Part shown: in pieces, positions 13,874 through 20,798 of the stretch
How the letters are laid out: every line of letters starts with the position of its first letter
Numbering within the stretch: the first letter of the stretch is position 1
NCBI GenBank assembly: GCA_021794095.1
Contig: JAJYRN010000003.1
Coordinates: forward strand, 62,001-126,000
Origin: Acidobacteriota bacterium
Lineage (GTDB): Bacteria > Acidobacteriota > Holophagae > Holophagales > Holophagaceae
Length of the DNA stretch: 64,000 nt
Direction: 5' to 3'
Notes under the pieces: model-generated
Databases searched by the model: none
What the model saw: the letters and a program-made list of their open reading frames with translations, nothing else
Told to the model about the DNA's origin: nothing
Position numbers and translations under genes: made by a program

Positions 13874-16792
13874 ATGTTTGCCCTCGGCATCTCCGATTTC
13901 AGTTCCGGTGAAGGCGTCTACCCGGCGAAGCAGCTGCTCTACCTGGCGCGGCGGCTGGGCTACCGCGACCTGGTCTGCTGGGACCGGGGGGTGGCGGGCT
14001 ACCCAAAGCTGCGGGACACGCTGGCGTGGATCCACGAGGCCCGGCGGCTGGAGGGCCTGCCGCCGGATCCGGACTGGACGGGCTTCCGCCTGCACCTGGG
14101 CGCACGCTTCGACTGGCGGGGGCACGGCTACGGCGCCCTGCCCGTCAGCGACGCGGGCTACGCGGCCCTGAACCGCCTGCTGTCGGCCCAGGCCCACGGG
14201 GCGCGCCCCGACCTCGTGATCCCCGGCCTCGGCGAGCCCGAGCCGCCGGGAGGCTGCGTGCTGCTGGCGGAGGATCTCGCGGGCCTGGACGCCCTTCTTC
14301 GGGAGGGGCTCTATGGCGCCCTGCTGGCCCACCCCCGCCGGGCCCAGGAGGCGCGAAAGGCCCTGGCCGCGGGCCTGCCCGTGGTGGCGCCCCAGGTGCT
14401 GCGCTTCCGCACGGCCGAGGGCCTGGAGATGCACCGCCTGAAGCGAGCCATCGCGGCGCAGGCCACGCTCATCCGCACGGAGGCCCTGTGGGATCCCGCC
14501 GACGCCGCCGTGCCGCGCGCCGACTGGGAGGCCCGCTTCCCCTTCGGCGAACCCGCCGTGGCGAAGGCCACCGCCGCGGTGCTGGAGCAGGTGATTGGCT
14601 GGTCCCTCCACTGGGGCGCATGGGTGCTGCCGGATCCCCTGGGCCGCGAGGGCGCGGACCTGGACGCCCTCCTGCGCGAGAAGGTGCGGGCGGGCGTGGC
14701 GGCGCGGTTCCCGCACCCGGATGGCGACGTGCTGGCGCGCATGGAGCGGGAGCTGGACCTCATCGCCTTCAAGGGCTTCGCCCGCTACTTCCTGCTGGTG
14801 CAGGACATCGTGCAGGCCGCCCAGGGCGCACGCCCCCGCATCTGCGGACGGGGCAGCGGCGCGGCCTCCCTGGTGAGCTACGCCCTGGGCCTCAGCAACG
14901 TGGATCCCGTGGCCACCAACCTCATGTTCGAGCGCTTCCTCACGAAGGAGCGCCGGGATCCGCCGGACATGGACATTGATTTCGCCTGGGACGAGCGCGA
15001 CGCCGTCATCCAGTCGGTCTTCGCGCGCTACGGCCGCGACCGGGTGGCCATGGTGGCCAACCATGCCTTCTTCAAACCCAAGGGCGCGCTGCGCGCCGTG
15101 GCCCAGGCCCACGGGCGGCCCGATAGCGAGCTCAAGCAGCTGGCGCGATACGTCCGGGGCTGGGAAGGCGGCCTGGAGCGCGCGGCGGAGACCCCCGCCT
15201 GGGACGCGATCCTGCGCCAGGCCGCGGCGCTCACGGGCCACTTCCACCAGTTCTCCGTGCACCCCGGGGGCACCGTCGTGACGCCCGGCCCCTTCTGGGA
15301 ACACGCGGCCTTCCAGCCCGCGCCCGCCAAGGCGGGCGTCTCCACCACCACCTGGGACAAGGAGGGCGTGGAGAACTACGGCCTGGTGAAGATTGACCTG
15401 CTGGGGAACCGCAGCCTGGCCGTCATCCGCGATGCCTACGAGATCCTGGGAGCGCGCAGGCCCGCCGATCCCGGCACCCACTCGCGGAACGACGCCGCCA
15501 CCCAGGATCTGCTGAAGCGCGGCGACAGCATCGGCGTCTTCTACGTGGAGAGCCCCGCCACGCGCCAGCTCCAGCAGCGGGTGCAGAAGGGCGATTTCGA
15601 AACCCTGGTGATCCATTCCAGCCTCATCCGCCCCGCCGCCTACCGCTGGGTGGACCGCTACGTGAAGCGCAGCCGCGGCGAGGAGGCCTGGGAGCCCGGC
15701 GATCCCGTGTTCAACGAACTGCTGTCCGACAGCTTCGGCGTGCTGGTGTACCAGGAGGATGTCATCAAGGTCTGCGTGGCGCTGGCGGGCTGGAGCCACC
15801 ACGATGCCGACCAGCTCCGCAAGCTGCTGGGCAAGCCCGACTGCGAGAAGAAGCTGCCCTTCTTCGAGGCGCGGTTCCGCCGGGGCTGCGCCGAGCGCGG
15901 CGTGCGGCCCACCACGGTGGACGAGGCCTGGGACATGATCCGCACCTTCCAGGGCTACTCCTTCTGCAAGCCCCACTCGGCCAGCTACGCCCAGGTGAGC
16001 TTCGAAAGCGCCTGGCTGAAGGCCCACCACCCGGCCCTGTTCTTCGCCTCCGTCGTCACCAACCAGGGCGGCTACTACCCCGCCATCGCCTACCTGGGCG
16101 ATGCGCGGCGGCACCGGCTGGTGGTGCGGGGGCCCGATGCCAACGCCTCCGCGTGGCCCTTCACCGCCGAGGGCGAGCAGGCCCTGCGCGTGGGGCTCAT
16201 GCAGGTGAAGGGCGCCCGGCAGGCGGAGGTGGAGGCGCTGCTGGAGGAACGGGATACCCACGGCCCCTTCGCGGACCTGGACGACCTGCTGGGCCGCACG
16301 GCCCTCTCCGTGACCACCGCCGAGGCCCTCTGCGCCGCGGGCGCCTTCGACCGCTGGGCCCCAGACGGCGACCGCACCCGCCTGATGTGGGCGCGGCTGG
16401 GCGGCGTGCCCACCGGCGTGCGCCCGAGGCCCACCGATCTCTTCGACCGCGCCGACCTGGAGCTGGAGACCCTGGGCCTCACCCTGGAACTCCACCCCGC
16501 CGCCCTCGCCCGCGTCCGCCAGGGCGGCGGCCCCGACCGCGCCGCCGACGTAGCCAAACCCGGCCGCGCACTGCGCTTCTGGGCGCTGGTGGTGGCCGAC
16601 AAGGACGTCGCCACCGAGCGCGGCGAGCGCATGCAGTTCATCACCTTCGAAGACGAAACCGGCCTCGCCGAAGCCGTCGCCTTCCCCCCCGTCCTCAAAC
16701 GCCGCCAGCGCCCCTACCGCGTCGGCGACATCGTCCCCGTGAGGGGCCGCAGCACACGACAGGACGACCTGCCTGTGCTGGAAGTGGGGTGA
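13874..16792 (+). CDS. dnaE2: Error-prone DNA polymerase III alpha subunit (DnaE2/ImuC)
   Basis: Catalytic polymerase of the ImuB-DnaE2 mutasome, which copies past DNA damage. It has 972 residues. The polymerase palm is intact: ICGRGSGAASLVSYALGL and the catalytic acidic motif DPPDMDIDFAWDERD are visible, as is FHQFSVHPGGTVVT. A C-terminal OB-fold region (FWALVVADKDVATERGERM, ITFEDETGLAEAVAF) is present. The N-terminus MFALGISDFSSGEG lacks the histidine-rich metal motif that opens most PHP domains, so the PHP part looks degenerate. It follows imuB after the toxin-antitoxin genes. Confidence 0.92.
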   Translation: MFALGISDFSSGEGVYPAKQLLYLARRLGYRDLVCWDRGVAGYPKLRDTLAWIHEARRLEGLPPDPDWTGFRLHLGARFDWRGHGYGALPVSDAGYAALNRLLSAQAHGARPDLVIPGLGEPEPPGGCVLLAEDLAGLDALLREGLYGALLAHPRRAQEARKALAAGLPVVAPQVLRFRTAEGLEMHRLKRAIAAQATLIRTEALWDPADAAVPRADWEARFPFGEPAVAKATAAVLEQVIGWSLHWGAWVLPDPLGREGADLDALLREKVRAGVAARFPHPDGDVLARMERELDLIAFKGFARYFLLVQDIVQAAQGARPRICGRGSGAASLVSYALGLSNVDPVATNLMFERFLTKERRDPPDMDIDFAWDERDAVIQSVFARYGRDRVAMVANHAFFKPKGALRAVAQAHGRPDSELKQLARYVRGWEGGLERAAETPAWDAILRQAAALTGHFHQFSVHPGGTVVTPGPFWEHAAFQPAPAKAGVSTTTWDKEGVENYGLVKIDLLGNRSLAVIRDAYEILGARRPADPGTHSRNDAATQDLLKRGDSIGVFYVESPATRQLQQRVQKGDFETLVIHSSLIRPAAYRWVDRYVKRSRGEEAWEPGDPVFNELLSDSFGVLVYQEDVIKVCVALAGWSHHDADQLRKLLGKPDCEKKLPFFEARFRRGCAERGVRPTTVDEAWDMIRTFQGYSFCKPHSASYAQVSFESAWLKAHHPALFFASVVTNQGGYYPAIAYLGDARRHRLVVRGPDANASAWPFTAEGEQALRVGLMQVKGARQAEVEALLEERDTHGPFADLDDLLGRTALSVTTAEALCAAGAFDRWAPDGDRTRLMWARLGGVPTGVRPRPTDLFDRADLELETLGLTLELHPAALARVRQGGGPDRAADVAKPGRALRFWALVVADKDVATERGERMQFITFEDETGLAEAVAFPPVLKRRQRPYRVGDIVPVRGRSTRQDDLPVLEVG

Positions 16793-16810
16793 GGACTAAA
16801 AGCTAAAAGC

Positions 16811-16845
16811 GGAACACCGATGAACACAGATAAAAGCTGATAAAC
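16811..16845. repeat. Left inverted-repeat arm flanking the AT-rich island
   Basis: 35 bases of GGAACACCGATGAACACAGA-type sequence. Its reverse complement matches 19621-19664 with one mismatch over 34 positions, apart from one extra 10-base unit (GGTGTTCATC) in the right arm. Together the arms resemble the long hairpins found elsewhere in the window at 20692 and 32069, but with a 2.8-kb island in the loop. Confidence 0.8.
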
Positions 16846-16877
16846 AATGATAAAAACCAACTAATAGAAGAATTTAA

Positions 16878-16907
16878 GCGAGGTCTGAGTTGAGCGAAGG
16901 GTTAGGC
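16878..16907 (-). other. attC-like half site at the end of the HEPN gene
   Basis: On the minus strand GCCTAAC overlaps the HEPN stop codon (TAA) and is followed by CCTTCGCTCAACTCAGACC. This is the form of the R''-L'' half of an integron attC. It matches the equivalent site at 18712-18741 at 22 of 30 positions, all but one of the differences transitions. No good matching 3' half (GTTRRRY) is seen before the left repeat arm. Confidence 0.5.
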
Positions 16908-17645
16908 ATTCTTGGCAACCAAAGATTCAAGTTGGCCTTTTGTACTTAGAACGATCCTTTCTTGAGAAGTAAGGGATTTGTACTTCGGGGTCGGTTTGCC
17001 GAGCATTTCGATGATTGAAAACCGCATACGGGGAAGGCTTGGCTTACGCCCATTGAAAAATATTTCTTGGAGGCAACTGTGAAGCCTAACAAGAAACACC
17101 AAAAGCTTTTGTAATTCATTTATTTTTGTTTTGGAAAATAACGCTCGAATATCTGCACTATCCGATAATTCTTTATGAGCATAGACCTTGCTCCGAATAT
17201 CTCGATACCTCGCCTCGTACGTTCTTCGGTATTTCAGAACATGCCTTCGCAATCGTTTGAAATCATCTTGACTAGGCTCAAAAGCAGTCTTCATGTATTG
17301 CTCAATCCATTCGGAAGCGTTTCTACTAGAAGCCATTTTTCGCTTACGAAGTTCTTCCTTACAAAAAATTACGATATTTTTCTGGCACGATTGCAAAAGT
17401 CGATCGATGTTGTGTTTTGAGTTTTGATCGAAAATTCGACCTAAAGCAATGAAGCCAGATGTTTGCAAAGCGGTGAGGGTTGTATTCCAAAACATGGGCT
17501 CTTTATCCAGCTCTACTTTTATCCTTCGATTCATGCCTGCCACCTGATGAATGGTGAAGTGAGCATAGAAAAATTGAATTGCACTTTCGGCGTCGATCCG
17601 AAAGGATTCCAGTTCCTTGAGAAACTGATCGCTGGGGCATGTCAT
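16902..17645 (-). CDS. HEPN-domain protein, AbiU2-like
   Basis: A 247-residue, mostly helical cytoplasmic protein. The segment RDIRSKVYAHKELSDS contains R151-x5-H157, the RX4-6H motif of HEPN ribonucleases and HEPN binding domains, in the context typical of AbiU2-like proteins. Other helices (FWNTTLTALQTSGFIALGRIFDQ) fit that family. Base and codon use is far more AT-rich than the flanking genes. The ATG lies just after a GTTAGGC core site and the stop sits in a GCCTAAC site. It is downstream of the Sel1 membrane gene in the same orientation. A role as an RNase effector or abortive-infection protein is inferred. Confidence 0.6.
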   Translation of the reverse strand: MTCPSDQFLKELESFRIDAESAIQFFYAHFTIHQVAGMNRRIKVELDKEPMFWNTTLTALQTSGFIALGRIFDQNSKHNIDRLLQSCQKNIVIFCKEELRKRKMASSRNASEWIEQYMKTAFEPSQDDFKRLRRHVLKYRRTYEARYRDIRSKVYAHKELSDSADIRALFSKTKINELQKLLVFLVRLHSCLQEIFFNGRKPSLPRMRFSIIEMLGKPTPKYKSLTSQERIVLSTKGQLESLVAKNA

Positions 17646-17652
17646 GAGGATT

Positions 17653-17706
17653 GCCTAACGAACGAAGCCATTGTCTGACGCAGACTTTGGAATTTGAATG
17701 CTTAGC
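17653..17706 (-). other. attC-like site between Sel1 and HEPN genes
   Basis: The minus strand ends with GGCTTCGTTCGTTAGGC, the form of an attC 3' half with an exact GTTAGGC core (17653-17659) just before the HEPN start. A central perfect dyad GTCTG-N3-CAGAC lies at 17673-17685. The 5' core is degenerate (GCTAAGC at 17700-17706). The Sel1 stop codon TAG is inside the GTTAGGC core. Confidence 0.45.
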
Positions 17707-18587
17707 ACTCTTACGCGTTCCTTGCACTGACTCAACTCATCCGTAGTGAGTTTTGCGGCAATCTCGTCTCTTTTGGCACTAGCCTTGGGACTTTTCCAAT
17801 TTGCACAAAGGTCATACCAAACAAATGCTTCACAATAATTAAGATCCACACCATCACCGGAGTCGTAGCACCCAGCCAGCGAAAACTGAGCATCAGTGTG
17901 TCCTTGATACGCGGCCTTTTCCCACCAATGAAATGCTTCCTCGAGGTCCTGGGTTACACCATGCCCACATAAATAACACCACGCCAATTCGTTCTGAGAA
18001 TCCGCATCACCCTCTTCTGCAAGGACCCGATAGGACTCAGTAATTTCCCCTTGACTAATTGAGTCATCTACATCTTTATCAATCGTTTCATAATGTTTAG
18101 TGATTCCATGATTAGTTTCATCTATTTTGACCACAATCCAAAACGAAAGCATCCGCAAGCCAAAGGTCATTACGGCAAGAAAAATCAGGCCACCGAATAC
18201 GACCCAAAGCCCTTTGAACGCAGAGGCCAGGAAGGCCATCGGAAGAACCCCAATCCCTGCGAAAAACAAGCCGAAGGCAGCCCAGCCTGCACCCCAAAGA
18301 TGAATCGTGAGCAATAAGGACCACATCCAAAGGGTGGCTCCAAAGACATAAGAGATTCCAAATATCGCTTTGGCAGAAAAGGCTCTGAGTGAACGAAAAA
18401 ACAAAAGAGGAAGTATTACTAAGCATAGGATCCAAAAGGAGAGCCCGGAGACAAAAAAGAACCAGGGCAATAGCTTGTTGCTGGCCCAAGTAGCACCAAA
18501 GAAAAATAACGTAGGAATGACCAACACTGCTAAGCAGCCTATGGTACCAAGGAAACTGCCTCCCAAAGTTTTCAGCTTTGAAAACAT
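17655..18587 (-). CDS. Membrane protein with C-terminal Sel1 repeats
   Basis: About 310 residues from the ATG at 18587, which has GGTGG upstream; a longer frame reaches 18743 but would begin inside the preceding gene. The N-terminal half has about five hydrophobic helices (TIGCLAVLVIPTLFFFGATW, FFFVSGLSFWILCLVILPLL, WVVFGGLIFLAVMTFGL). The C-terminal half holds two Sel1 repeats (GDADSQNELAWCYLCGHGV and GHTDAQFSLAGCYDSGDGV), which usually bind proteins. AT-rich like its neighbours. Between a cyclase-like and a HEPN gene, a membrane effector or scaffold role is possible, but nothing in the sequence proves it. Confidence 0.65.
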   Translation of the reverse strand: MFSKLKTLGGSFLGTIGCLAVLVIPTLFFFGATWASNKLLPWFFFVSGLSFWILCLVILPLLFFRSLRAFSAKAIFGISYVFGATLWMWSLLLTIHLWGAGWAAFGLFFAGIGVLPMAFLASAFKGLWVVFGGLIFLAVMTFGLRMLSFWIVVKIDETNHGITKHYETIDKDVDDSISQGEITESYRVLAEEGDADSQNELAWCYLCGHGVTQDLEEAFHWWEKAAYQGHTDAQFSLAGCYDSGDGVDLNYCEAFVWYDLCANWKSPKASAKRDEIAAKLTTDELSQCKERVRVLSIQIPKSASDNGFVR

Positions 18588-18662
18588 CAATCCACCTTTC
18601 ATTCTACTGAGCTTGATTGAATTAACTGGAGGAATGATAAACGAGCCCGCCTGTGCCGAGGC

Positions 18663-18741
18663 GCCTAGCAAAGCCGAAGAAGCGGAACGATGAGAACAGA
18701 AGGCAATGCAGCCGGGGCCCGAGTCGAGCGGGGAGTTAGGC
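18663..18741 (-). other. attC-like site after the cyclase-like gene
   Basis: On the minus strand GCCTAAC (over the gene's TAA stop) is followed by TCCCCGCTCGACTCGGGCC. The site ends 79 bases later with CTTCGGCTTTGCTAGGC, where GCTAGGC is one base from the GTTAGGC core. The arms pair only partly. It closely resembles the site at 16878-16907. Confidence 0.45.
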
Positions 18742-19428
18742 AACCAGCCGACCAGCGAAGTAAAGCTCTGCTAGCCCTTTGTGAACAAGAATCCTGTCGA
18801 GATCATAACGAATATCATCGCGATTCTCGTAACACCAATTGAAATAGACTGAGCACTTTCGGCCGATCGCATCCCTGTCAATATCCTTCACCCCCTCGAA
18901 CCATCGCCACCAACCATCTGAGCCCACACTTGAATCACTGCCCATTGCTGAAGGGTGAACAAAGATGCCGAATGGAGGTGCACCTCGTTCGCCTAAATGT
19001 GCATTGATCATTGGCTCGCCAAGTAAAATATGTGATTGATACTCGGGACTTGAGCTTAGTGTAGTAGAGGCCTTTTTGCCAATATCACGGCCATGGTAAA
19101 TCTCACCATATGCAATTGCTCCGCGAATGAGGAACAAAAAACGTTCCTTCCCTTCTTCTATAAAAATCTTCGCAAGATCTGAATACATGGAACGAAGGAA
19201 TTTCTCCATCGAACACTTGTCTTGAGAGGTAACGTAGACTCCATCCATTACTGGGTAGAGAGTGATTCCATCGGTCATTGCTTCGAGTGCCGCGATATGA
19301 AGTTTGAAGACGAAGTTAGCAGCGACTTGGATTGATCGAGACATTACAGATTGGATGCCCATTACATCGATCCAGGCGACGTATTCCTTGCTTGGGTTTG
19401 GGAGATGACGAGAGTCGAAATATGCCAT
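18736..19428 (-). CDS. Putative nucleotide-cyclase-like palm-domain protein
   Basis: A 230-residue protein with the layout of class III cyclase/minimal-polymerase palm domains. A first-strand acidic motif EYVAWIDVMGIQSVM (D21) is followed by YPVMDGVYVTSQD (D62), then LIRGAIAYGEIYHG and HILLGEPMINAH, and a late APPFGIFVHPS strand. D21 and D62 are placed like the two metal-binding aspartates. No HD, GGDEF or CRISPR domain is fused. AT-rich codon use differs from the chromosome. The ATG follows a GTTAGGC core by four bases. It is first in the three-gene island, so it could make a signal nucleotide sensed by a downstream effector, as in Pycsar or CBASS (inference). Product unknown. Confidence 0.5.
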   Translation of the reverse strand: MAYFDSRHLPNPSKEYVAWIDVMGIQSVMSRSIQVAANFVFKLHIAALEAMTDGITLYPVMDGVYVTSQDKCSMEKFLRSMYSDLAKIFIEEGKERFLFLIRGAIAYGEIYHGRDIGKKASTTLSSSPEYQSHILLGEPMINAHLGERGAPPFGIFVHPSAMGSDSSVGSDGWWRWFEGVKDIDRDAIGRKCSVYFNWCYENRDDIRYDLDRILVHKGLAELYFAGRLVA

Positions 19429-19432
19429 GGTT

Positions 19433-19488
19433 GCCTAACTCGGTAACAGACGAACTGCACAAACCAAATGACTGGCTGTGCGTTATCG
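19433..19488 (-). other. attC-like site before the cyclase-like gene
   Basis: On the minus strand an exact GTTAGGC (19433-19439) lies four bases before the gene's ATG. Upstream are nested dyads: GCACA/TGTGC at 19457-19461 and 19477-19481, CCA/TGG inside them, and TAAC/GTTA outside. This would be the attachment site left by a previous cassette. The 5' core is poor. Confidence 0.4.
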
Positions 19489-19620
19489 GTTGCGGTGATG
19501 GAGAAGAAACACTGAAGGATGGAAAGCCGTGTCGATGCTGCCACGGAGTCGATCCGACTTCCATCCCAATCGATGCCCCGCCGCTCACACCATTGACACA
19601 ATTCCAATGCTTTATCAGTA
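19489..19620. other. Non-coding remnant between island and right repeat arm
   Basis: The space from 19429 to 19767 holds no convincing gene. Apart from the attC-like site and the right repeat arm, this stretch has only short open frames on both strands without family signatures or good ribosome sites. It may be the tail of a former cassette whose gene was lost. Confidence 0.4.
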
Positions 19621-19664
19621 TTCATCAGCTTTTATCGGTGTTCATCTGTGTTCATCGGTGTTCC
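19621..19664. repeat. Right inverted-repeat arm flanking the AT-rich island
   Basis: 44 bases built of TTCATCNGTGTT-type units, reverse-complementary to 16811-16845 except for one extra 10-base unit and one mismatch. It ends in GGTGTTCC. It marks the right border of the AT-rich island; normal GC-rich sequence resumes within about 100 bases. Confidence 0.8.
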
Positions 19665-19767
19665 ATCTTTTTGCCTTTGTCTTTTCCTCCCAAGTCCTCG
19701 GTGGTGAATCTGCCCTGGTTTTACCTGCCAGCCTTCGCGGGTTCCAGGTTCTCGCTACTCTGGTGCC

Positions 19768-20673
19768 ATGGCCAAGACGCTGGAAGGCAAGCTGGTGGTG
19801 GCGATTTCGAGCCGGGCGCTCTTCGATTTCGAGGAGGAGAACCGGGTCTTCGAGGAGACGGATGACCGGGCCTACATGGAGCTCCAGCTCTCGCGGCTGG
19901 AGGTGGCCGCGAAGCCCGGCGTGGCCTACCCGCTGGTGAAGAAGCTGCTGGCCTTCAACACGCCCGGAAACGATCAGGTGGCGGTGGTGGTCCTGTCCCG
20001 CAACGATCCGGTGAGCGGCCTGCGGGTGTTCCGTAGCGCCCAGGCGGCGCAGCTGCCCCTGGAGCGCGGCGTGTTCACCCGGGGGCGGGATCCCTATCCG
20101 TACCTGACCTCACTGGGAGCCAACCTCTTCCTGTCCGCGCGGGAGCAGGATGTGCGCGCGGCCCTCACGGCGGGCTTCGCGGCGGCGCGGGTCTACCCCG
20201 ACAGCGCCGTGGCCGCCGACCGGCATCCGGAGGAGATCCGCATCGCCTTCGACGGTGACGCCGTGCTGTTCAGCGACGAGGCGGAGCGCATCTACGAGCA
20301 GGGCGGCCTCGCGGCCTTCCAGGCCCATGAGACCGAGCGGGTGGCCGTGCCCTTGCCCCCCGGGCCCTTCAAGCCCCTGCTGGAGGCCCTCCAGCGGCTC
20401 CAGACCCAGGCGCCAGACGCGCCCATGCGCCTGCGCACCGCCCTCGTCACCGCCCGCAGCGCCCCCGCCCACGAGCGCGCCATCCGCACGCTCATGGCCT
20501 GGAACATCCAGGTGGATGAGGCCATGTTCCTCGGCGGCCTCGAGAAGGCTGATTTCCTGCGCGAATTCGAACCCGACTTCTTCTTCGACGACCAGACCGG
20601 CTATTGCGACACCGCCTCCCGCGTGGGACCGACGGGACACGTGGTCAGCGGCGTGAAGAACGAACGGGCTTGA
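19768..20673 (+). CDS. 5'-nucleotidase, cytosolic NT5C1-like family
   Basis: Predicted nucleoside-monophosphate phosphatase of the 5_nucleotid family related to animal cytosolic 5'-nucleotidase I. The 301 residues contain the expected blocks: VVAISSRALFDFEEENRVFE at the start, VAYPLVKKLLAFNT, VVVLSRNDPVSGLRVFRSAQ, RIAFDGDAVLFSDEAE, and the C-terminal FEPDFFFDDQTGYCDTASR. The phosphatase acidic residues lie in FDGDAVLF. It is probably cytoplasmic. No operon partner; the next gene is on the other strand after a long hairpin. Confidence 0.88.
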   Translation: MAKTLEGKLVVAISSRALFDFEEENRVFEETDDRAYMELQLSRLEVAAKPGVAYPLVKKLLAFNTPGNDQVAVVVLSRNDPVSGLRVFRSAQAAQLPLERGVFTRGRDPYPYLTSLGANLFLSAREQDVRAALTAGFAAARVYPDSAVAADRHPEEIRIAFDGDAVLFSDEAERIYEQGGLAAFQAHETERVAVPLPPGPFKPLLEALQRLQTQAPDAPMRLRTALVTARSAPAHERAIRTLMAWNIQVDEAMFLGGLEKADFLREFEPDFFFDDQTGYCDTASRVGPTGHVVSGVKNERA

Positions 20674-20691
20674 GGCGTTCCAAGGCTGACT

Positions 20692-20784
20692 GGACACGGA
20701 GGTCACGGAAAACGGCCGGAAGACACGGAAAAAGACAGGCTGCCTTTTCCGTGTCTTCCGTGAACTTCCGTGTCCTCCGTGACC
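20692..20784. repeat. Long intergenic hairpin of CACGGAA-type units
   Basis: Arms at 20692-20732 and 20745-20784 are about 40 bases each, built from short GGACACGGA/GGTCACGGAA-type units. The inner 16 bp (CGGAAGACACGGAAAA) are perfectly paired and the loop is about 12 bases. It lies between two convergent genes and may serve as a bidirectional terminator. Its architecture resembles the hairpin at 32069-32131. Confidence 0.8.
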
Positions 20785-20798
20785 AGCGCTTGCCTGGA

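Noticed and set aside
13844-16495. 883-residue open frame antisense to dnaE2
   Set aside because: It is a shadow of the GC-rich dnaE2 codons, rich in Gly/His/Ala/Arg with no family motif; dnaE2 motifs on the plus strand are clear.
19362-19625. Minus-strand 87-residue open frame upstream of the cyclase-like gene
   Set aside because: No ribosome site or family pattern, and it runs through the attC-like structure and over the cyclase-like start.
16793-19767. CRISPR array or insertion sequence in the AT-rich island
   Set aside because: There are no regularly spaced direct repeats, no transposase frame and no target-site duplication that I can see.
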